A stretch of 37,407 nt of DNA, taken from positions 1-37,407 of the forward strand of contig PYSS01000206.1 of assembly GCA_003049465.1 (NCBI GenBank), in the 5' to 3' direction. Position 1 is the first letter of the stretch. Each line of letters opens with the position of its first letter. Position numbers and translations under genes: made by a program. Shown here in pieces: positions 31,940 to 37,407 of this stretch. This DNA is from Magnaporthiopsis rhizophila. Lineage: Eukaryota > Ascomycota > Sordariomycetes > Magnaporthales > Magnaporthaceae. Below the pieces are notes generated by a model, which was given only the letters and a program-made list of their open reading frames with translations, did no database searches and was not told the origin of the DNA.

Positions 31940-33308
31940 ATGGCCCCTGCTAAAAAGACCCTCAGCCCCCCGGCGCCTGGCGTCCCCTACTACACTCCGG
32001 CCCAGGAGCCTCCAGCGGGCACCGCGCTGCCGACTGCAGAGGGCGGCAGCGTGCCCACGCTCTTCACGCCGCTCCGCATCCGCGGCCTGGAGTTGGCCAA
32101 CAGGTTTGCCGTCTCGCCCATGTGCCAGTACTCAGCCGATGATGGCCACCTTACCGACTACCATCTGGTGCATCTGGGCTCGTTCGCCATGCGCGGCGCG
32201 GCCCTCACCATCGTCGAGGCCACTGCCGTCACACCCAACGGCCGCATCAGCCCTGAGGACAGCGGCCTGTGGCAGGACAGCCAGATCGCGCCCCTGAAGC
32301 GCATCGTCGATTTCATCCATTCCCAGAACCAGAAAGTCGGCATCCAGCTGGCCCACGCCGGCCGCAAGGCCAGCACGCGCGCGCCCTGGCATATTCAGCG
32401 CGGTCACGGTGAAGTCGCCGGCGAGGAGATCGGCGGCTGGCCCGACAACGTCTGGGGTCCAAGCGCCATTTCCTTTTCTCCCCAGTATCCCAGCCCCAAG
32501 GAGATGACCATCGAGCAGATCGAGGGTCTGGTCACGAGCTTTGCCGACGCCGCCAAGCGCTCTCTGGCGGCTGGTGTCGACCTCATCGAGATCCACGGCG
32601 CTCACGGCTATCTCATCTCCGAATTCCTTTCACCTTTGAGCAACGTAAGTCCCTGCCTATCTGCCTACTTATCCGGCAAAACTACCAATATGGAGCCAAT
32701 ACTTACAAGTCGCCTCACGTGAACAGAAACGGACCGATCAGTACGGCGGCAGCTTTGAAAACCGCACGCGGCTGCTCGTCAACGTGACCAAGGCGGTCCG
32801 TGGCGTCATTCCCGAGTCCATGCCGCTCTTTGTGCGCATCTCGGCCACCGAGTGGATGGAGCACGCGGGCCAGCCGAGCTGGGACCTGTCGGAGAGCGTC
32901 CGCCTGGCCAAGCTGCTGCCAGACCTCGGCGTGGACCTGCTCGACGTCAGCTCGGGCGGCAACTCGGTCGAACAGCGCATCAAGCTGTTCAACGATTACC
33001 AGATCGACCTGGCGGGCAAGATCCGGGCCGAGGTGGCGGCCACGGGCAAGAAGCTGCTCATCGGCGCCGTGGGCAACATCACGACCGCGGAGCTCGCCAA
33101 GACGGTAGTCCAGGACGACAACAACGGCACGGTCGAGGTCGAGGACGAGACGCACGGCGGAAAGACGCGGGCGGACATGGTGCTCGTGGCGCGGCAGTTT
33201 CTGCGCGAGCCCGAGTTCGTGCTCCGCACGGCGCACCAGCTCGGCGTCCCGGTCAAGTGGGCGGTCCAGTATCACCGCGCCGGCTGGAAAAAGGACGCGA
33301 AGATTTAG
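31940..33308 (+). CDS. NADH:flavin oxidoreductase, Old Yellow Enzyme class III (YqjM-like)
   Basis: FMN-dependent ene-reductase family: NAD(P)H-driven reduction of activated C=C bonds; the natural substrate is unknown. Exons 31940-32644 and 32727-33308, product 428 aa. The 82-nt intron has a GTAAGT donor and ACAG acceptor and joins LSPLSN to KRTDQYGGSFENRTR, a family signature. LFTPLRIRGLELANRF begins the TIM barrel. SPMCQYS holds Cys62 and Tyr64, equivalent to the flavin-tuning Cys and active-site Tyr of YqjM and diagnostic of this class over classical yeast OYE. EATAV at 93-97, HAGRKAS at 139-145, and the substrate-binding pair His219/His222 with Tyr224 in IHGAHGYL. GAVGNI and QFLREPEFVL near the end match the phosphate-binding region. 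The first 40 residues are a Pro-rich extension. No signal peptide. The ATG is the first after a TATA-like promoter. Confidence 0.93.
32645..32726 (+). other. Intron of the ene-reductase gene
   Basis: 82 nt, perfect GTAAGT donor, ACAG acceptor, phase 0, inside the LSPLSN-x-RTDQYGG signature. Confidence 0.93.
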
Positions 33309-33355
33309 AGAAGGAATTGGGGATTCCCGGCTGCATCCATTGGCGCACGCGTACT

Positions 33356-33357
<2 letters not shown>

Positions 33358-33424
<67 letters not shown>
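33358..33424 (+). repeat. TC dinucleotide microsatellite, 67 nt
   Basis: About 33 uninterrupted TC units starting 50 nt after the ene-reductase stop, so probably in its 3' UTR. Confidence 0.97.
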
Positions 33425-33426
<2 letters not shown>

Positions 33427-34307
33427 CACATATACACTCGTAAACTCCTTAGACACATAGAATACAAGAACTGCTAGACCACGCACTACTCCCCGCACAT
33501 CCATCGGAGCCAGCCATGAGGTCGGAGCAAAAATTGACACGGTACCGCCTTGGTCTTTTTTGCCGCCGGTCTCGGAAGTCAAGTTGCAGCCAGCCATTTG
33601 GGTATCCAGAGTGCCGGCCAGTTGTCCAAGCCACAGTTGTCATACGTCATGATCACCAGAAACCATGATCGCCGCGAGGGAGGTCTTGATAGACGAGATC
33701 CGCCAGGCTTGGCCGCATTCGGCAAATTCAATTCTAATTGGCACCCGATCATCATATATACATATCCCTTATTCCGACTTGATATCAAGCACAGACTGAT
33801 ATTGTGGATGGAAAATACCGAATCTCTTTCTCTGCCTGCCTCCCATAGCCAGTCCGTTCGAACACCAGAGTCCATACACACAGCGCATTCTAATTCTAGG
33901 GGAGGCAGGTGCGATACGTCCTTCCCACTAGGAAGGAGCAAGCCACAGGTGGGGCCCACACTGTCGTCCGGATGCATGGATACCATTGGCCGGCTTGAGC
34001 CTCCGTTGACGTCGACCAACCATGACGGCTTACACCGGCAGCTGGCAGCTGGACGCCATTGTCAAAAAAGAGACGCCGGGCTTGGGTAGGAGAACAATAG
34101 CATCGCGGCCTGGACCAGAGTATTCCTGAATAAAAGGGCAGTGTTGTTGATACAGTGGGCCGCCCTTTTAAAGCATATTGTTGCCCATTCAGCAATCCGC
34201 ATGCCGCCCCCCTATCGGCACGGCTGGTACTATTATCTGACCTCTTCGTGATATCTCTCTCACTTTCTCCTCACCTCGACGGCCAGAGATTTTAGCCCGC
34301 ACACAAT

Positions 34308-34315
34308 TATTTATA
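34308..34315 (+). promoter_or_regulatory. TATA-like element of the last gene
   Basis: TATTTATA 377 nt before the ATG, followed by CT-rich sequence and a CAACAACAAACAACAAC leader, a usual fungal arrangement. Confidence 0.4.
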
Positions 34316-34551
34316 CCTACTTCTCCCGCCCTCCCAGAAAAAATTTCAGCCTGCTCTCGTTTTCCTCCACCAACAACAAACAACAACGTGCATCTCGCCA
34401 ACCCAGCGCCATACCAGCCTTCATCCCAACAGCGCTCGTCTCTAACCACATCGCACTTGTTGGTATCACATCCGCGTACTTCTCGCCAGATCTCACAACC
34501 ATCCGCGTCTGCACACTTCTCGTCAGATCTCGCAACCATTCGCCTCTTCCC

Positions 34552-34679
34552 TGCGCCGCCTCTTCCCAGCGTCGCCTCTACTCTGCGTGGCCTCTCCTTT
34601 GCGTCACCTCTTCTCTGCGTCGCCTCTACTCTGCTTCGCCTCTTCTCTGCGTCGCCTCTTCCCTACATCGCCTCTTCTC
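34552..34679 (+). repeat. Eight-copy 16-bp tandem array directly before the start codon
   Basis: Eight successive 16-nt units related to TGCGTCGCCTCTTCTC, differing at one to four positions and all the same length. The array ends 12 nt before the ATG at 34692, and a truncated ninth unit (TACATCGTC) continues into the start context. Sixteen is not a multiple of three, so the array is not a protein repeat; it is probably transcribed 5' UTR. Confidence 0.85.
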
Positions 34680-34691
34680 TACATCGTCACC

Positions 34692-36107
34692 ATGTATCGC
34701 CCAGTCAGGAACCGCAAGCTTACCGAGAAGGGCTACGAGCTCGAGTCTCGCCGCCGCGCCCACCATCGCGCCGCTGACGCCCAAGACGCCAACGACAACG
34801 GCGCAGCTCCTGGTAGGCCGCAGGATGCTACTGCCGCTACTGTCGCCGATACCCAGCCTGCTGTTGCTCCTGCCAACGAGCCTCAGCCCACCACCGCAGC
34901 CGACGAGCCTACGTCATCTACCATCGGTAGACGCCGCCGTCGTGCTGCCACAGAAGATGCCGGACCTTCTGAACGTCCGGCCAAAAGAACCAAGCGCGCG
35001 ACTCCTGGGAATGAGACCCAGGAGTCTGTTGCCGAGCCAATCCCCGCAGCTGCCGCCCAAGGCGCCGCTGCCGGAACTCGCCGCCACCACGCCGCCGAGG
35101 ACGACGCGGAGTCCTCGGAGCGTGCGGCCAAGCGAGCCAAGATCGAGGACCAAGATCCTCTGCAGATCGAGCGCCGGATCCGCGCCGAGCAGAGAGCGAA
35201 GCGCCTCGAGGAGCAGCGGCAGCAACAGCAGCAGCAGAAACAGGCTGAGCCAGTGCTGGAGAAGGACGACGATGCTGGCGTTGGTCCTTCTACCATTCCG
35301 GATGCTGTCGCCGCTATTAGCGGCAACATCCCCAGCATTCCGGCCGCCATGCCTGCCGCCACTGCTGCTGCTGCTGCTCCCAGCGACCGCGCCGGCCCCG
35401 CCACAGCCGACGCCGTCGCTACCACCACCACCGCCGCCACCACCACCACTCATGACGCCGACGATGTCTTCGCCGATGCCACTGGCTCCGATGCTCGCCG
35501 CGCTAATGATGCCGACAATGTCTTCGTTGATGCCTTTGGCTCCGATGCCCGTCGCGCGCATGAGGTTGGTGGCGGCGGTGAAGAAGCTCCCGAGGTCCGT
35601 CCGGACGTCCCCGCCGCCGCCGCATCTGCCGAGACAGCCGACAAGTACGAGTTCGCTCGTATGATCGCCCGGGGAGCGATCTCGGCTGTCGAAGGCAGCA
35701 CGGCAGCAGCGGCCACCACCACCAGCACCCCTGCCGCCACCGGCCCTGCTGCGATATCCAGCAAGGCGGCCGGAAAGATGCCGGTTCGGTGGAGGCTGTT
35801 CTCGCCAGAGCGCAGCACAGCCTGGGCGTCCGGACCCCGGGCGGAGAGCAGCAGGATGGCGACCGAGAAGGCTCGCGAGGCCGCGCGGCAAGTACTGCCG
35901 CCGATCTCCGACCTTCTCGGCGCCTACCAGCCGCTCCCGCCGATCTCGGAGCTTATCAGCTCCTTGCAGCCCCCAAAGTCGTTCTTTGGCCAGACGTTGA
36001 GCGCCTACCTCGACGGTCTGGCCAGCGACGGAGGGCGGTGCCCTCCCCGTCCCGTCAGCTCTGCCCCACTCTTCGGTGCCTTTGGATCCGAAGAGGAGCA
36101 GGAGGAT

Positions 36108-36144
<37 letters not shown>

Positions 36145-36227
36145 TCCCGGCGGCGCCAGCCGTCGACGATCTGCTGCCGGACCCGACGTTCGCACACCTC
36201 AGCTGGGTCCAATCCGAGGGCTACTAG
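34692..36227 (+). CDS. Low-complexity, probably nuclear protein; frame ends at an in-frame UAG
   Basis: Function not recognised; 511 aa up to the UAG at 36225-36227. The N-terminus MYRPVRNRKLTEKGYELESR is basic. Three basic clusters look like nuclear-localisation signals: GRRRRRA (about 79), RPAKRTKR (about 97) and RAAKRAK (about 140). A charged coiled-coil-like segment (IERRIRAEQRAKRLEEQR) leads into a Gln run. An 18-residue unit (DADDVFADATGSDARR...) occurs twice in tandem at residues 255-290. A more ordered-looking part (about 385-470) holds RWRLFSPERSTAW and two PPIS(D/E)L motifs. Next comes an 11-Gln run from pure CAG codons, ending 81 nt before the UAG. The ATG at 34692 has a good CGTCACC context; the ATG at 34587 lies in the tandem array and is less likely. 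The frame stays open and coding-like for another 382 codons past the UAG. Confidence 0.6.
36111..36143 (+). repeat. CAG trinucleotide repeat, 11 units
   Basis: A pure (CAG)11 coding an 11-Gln tract. It is prone to in-frame length change. Confidence 0.95.
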
Positions 36228-37376
36228 AGCCAGGCCTCGGAGGAGCAGCTGAAGGAGCAGGTCGGGTCGCTGCTGTTCGACCTGGCCAGGACGGGCGAGG
36301 GCAGCGACGCTGAGCTGTGGGTTTGGCGCCTGGTCATCCACTTCTTCGGCCAGACACCGCACGACCTGTTCCGGTATGGTCTGCGGATGGCCGGCGCCAG
36401 CCTCAGCCACGACGCCTGCATGGAGCTGGCCATGCTCCTGTGCCACCCCGTCTGGGGCCACGACATCATGAAGCTGCGGTACATGCTGCAGATCGCCGTC
36501 TGCTCGCGCGTCGGCGACCACGAGATGCCCCTCGCGGGGCTCTCGGGCGACATGATCCCGGACGGGGACCACCCGCTCAGCGCGGTGTGGCGTGAGGCCC
36601 TCCTGGCCGGCGGCGACGTCGGCCGCTGGACCGCGGACGTGGCCGAGACCTACCACCACGCGTACAGCGTGGGGTCGGTCGAGGCCGACGCCGACGTCAA
36701 GGCCCTGACCAGGGCGCTGCTGGGTGGCGCCCAGCAACCTGGTCTTGTTGGCGGCGACAATGTCGGCGTCCCCCACCGCCGCCTCGCAGCGACAGAGGTC
36801 GAGCGCAAGCTCTTCCTGCTCGAGGCCGGGGACGTCCGCGCGCTCCGGCTCGCGCTGGACGCGCAGGAGGCCCACGGGCGCAGGAAGTGGCGGCCGACCG
36901 CCGAGTACGCGCGCGACTTTGCGCGCACTCGCGTCGGCGCGGCCCTCGTGGCCAAGGGAGAAGCGGCGATGACTGCGGCGGCCACCGCGAACACGACGGG
37001 ACCCTCGCCGTCCCAACAGCAGGTCCAGCAGCAGGCCGGTGTGGTCGGTGGTGTTGTCGACAGCGGCAGCACCGTCACCACCACCCAGCAGCCCGGCCCC
37101 GCGTTCGTCGTTCCGGCGAACCACGGGGCGCTGACCAGCTGGAAGAGGAGCTGCTTCCTGGCGGACCTGCGCGAGCGGGCCATCCGGGAGCGGCTCCGCT
37201 TCGATGGCGAGGCGGACCGCCTCTTCGACATCCCCGCCGGCGACGTGGAGCCCCGCCACTTGTTGGCGTCTCGGGTTACCAGTGGCCAGCGGGAGGTTGT
37301 CTGTGGGGTGGTCTACCCGTCGTGGTGGCCGTCGTTGCCCGCCCGCTTCTGGGGGAGGGAGCAGGGGAGGGAGTAG
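36228..37376 (+). CDS. In-frame continuation of the last gene after the UAG
   Basis: 382 codons in the same frame directly after the UAG, ending at TAG 37374-37376. It has strong GC3 codon use and looks like an ordered, mostly helical protein: EEQLKEQVGSLLFDLAR, WVWRLVIHFFGQTPHDLFRY, ACMELAMLLCHPVWGHDIM, KLRYMLQIAVCSRVG, TEVERKLFLLEAGDVRALRL, then a Gln/Thr-rich linker and SWKRSCFLADLRERAIRERL. No family is recognised. The first internal ATG is 36387, inside the predicted helical region and without start-site features, so independent translation seems unlikely. Explanations: C-terminal domain lost by a nonsense mutation (pseudogene or allele), stop-codon readthrough, an unseen intron or a base error. 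Confidence 0.45.
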   Translation, partial: SQASEEQLKEQVGSLLFDLARTGEGSDAELWVWRLVIHFFGQTPHDLFRYGLRMAGASLSHDACMELAMLLCHPVWGHDIMKLRYMLQIAVCSRVGDHEMPLAGLSGDMIPDGDHPLSAVWREALLAGGDVGRWTADVAETYHHAYSVGSVEADADVKALTRALLGGAQQPGLVGGDNVGVPHRRLAATEVERKLFLLEAGDVRALRLALDAQEAHGRRKWRPTAEYARDFARTRVGAALVAKGEAAMTAAATANTTGPSPSQQQVQQQAGVVGGVVDSGSTVTTTQQPGPAFVVPANHGALTSWKRSCFLADLRERAIRERLRFDGEADRLFDIPAGDVEPRHLLASRVTSGQREVVCGVVYPSWWPSLPARFWGREQGRE

Positions 37377-37407
37377 GGGAGGAAAGGGAGGGGAGAGAGA
37401 GTTGGGG

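Larger units (their letters stand above)
33309..34691. other. Intergenic and leader region of the last gene
   Basis: It holds a TC microsatellite (33358-33424), a TATA-like element (34308-34315), a direct repeat pair (about 34479-34545) and a 16-bp tandem array (34552-34679). No separate gene is supported. Confidence 0.55.

Noticed and set aside
34914..37259. 781-codon minus-strand open frame opposite the last gene
   Set aside because: It is the mirror frame of a GC-rich plus-strand coding sequence. Its product is Gly/Arg/Leu-rich with no domain, poly-Leu arises from the CAG run, and the plus strand has the promoter, start context and ordered protein.

Overview
The window is nuclear DNA of a filamentous ascomycete (Pezizomycotina, most likely a Sordariomycete; genus not determinable by eye). 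Evidence: short introns of about 60-200 nt with GT..AG ends and CTAAC/CTGAC-type branch sites, a Zn2Cys6 regulator with a typical fungal transcription-factor domain, a fungal LSm8, several fungus-specific uncharacterised families, GC-rich exons and pyrimidine-rich leaders. No rRNA, CRISPR array, phage, virus or intact transposon was seen.

Layout: 1477-3087 (+) single-pass membrane protein with an S/T/P-rich outer part; 4150-4636 (+) LSm8 of the U6 snRNA ring, three exons; 5031-6498 (-) nucleoside hydrolase, two exons; 7176-7247 (-) tRNA-Arg(ACG); 7613-8799 (-) pyroglutamyl peptidase I, three exons; 10066-11550 (-) and 15922-17334 (-) two uncharacterised proteins with N-terminal hydrophobic anchors; 23493-26300 (+) Zn2Cys6 transcription factor, three exons; 27761-29148 (-) BTB/POZ protein, two exons; 31940-33308 (+) class III (YqjM-type) Old Yellow Enzyme, two exons; 34692-37376 (+) a low-complexity, probably nuclear protein whose reading frame is cut once by an in-frame UAG.

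Gene spacing is uneven. The first 11.5 kb and last 10 kb are ordinarily dense. There are gene-free stretches of 4.4 kb (11551-15921) and 6.2 kb (17335-23492); the second separates two divergent genes, one of them the transcription factor. Several exon models are my own reconstructions: exons were joined by hand using frame, splice-site and family-motif agreement.

The genes do not form an evident pathway or secondary-metabolite cluster. They are housekeeping RNA metabolism (LSm8, tRNA), nucleoside and N-terminal pyroglutamate turnover, a flavin ene-reductase, a regulator and fungus-specific proteins of unknown role. The most unusual points are the UAG-interrupted last gene with an eight-copy 16-bp tandem array directly before its start, a 27-nt poly(A) tract wedged between branch site and 3' splice site in the peptidase gene, a nested inverted repeat upstream of LSM8, and dispersed TACC/GGTA palindromic motifs.
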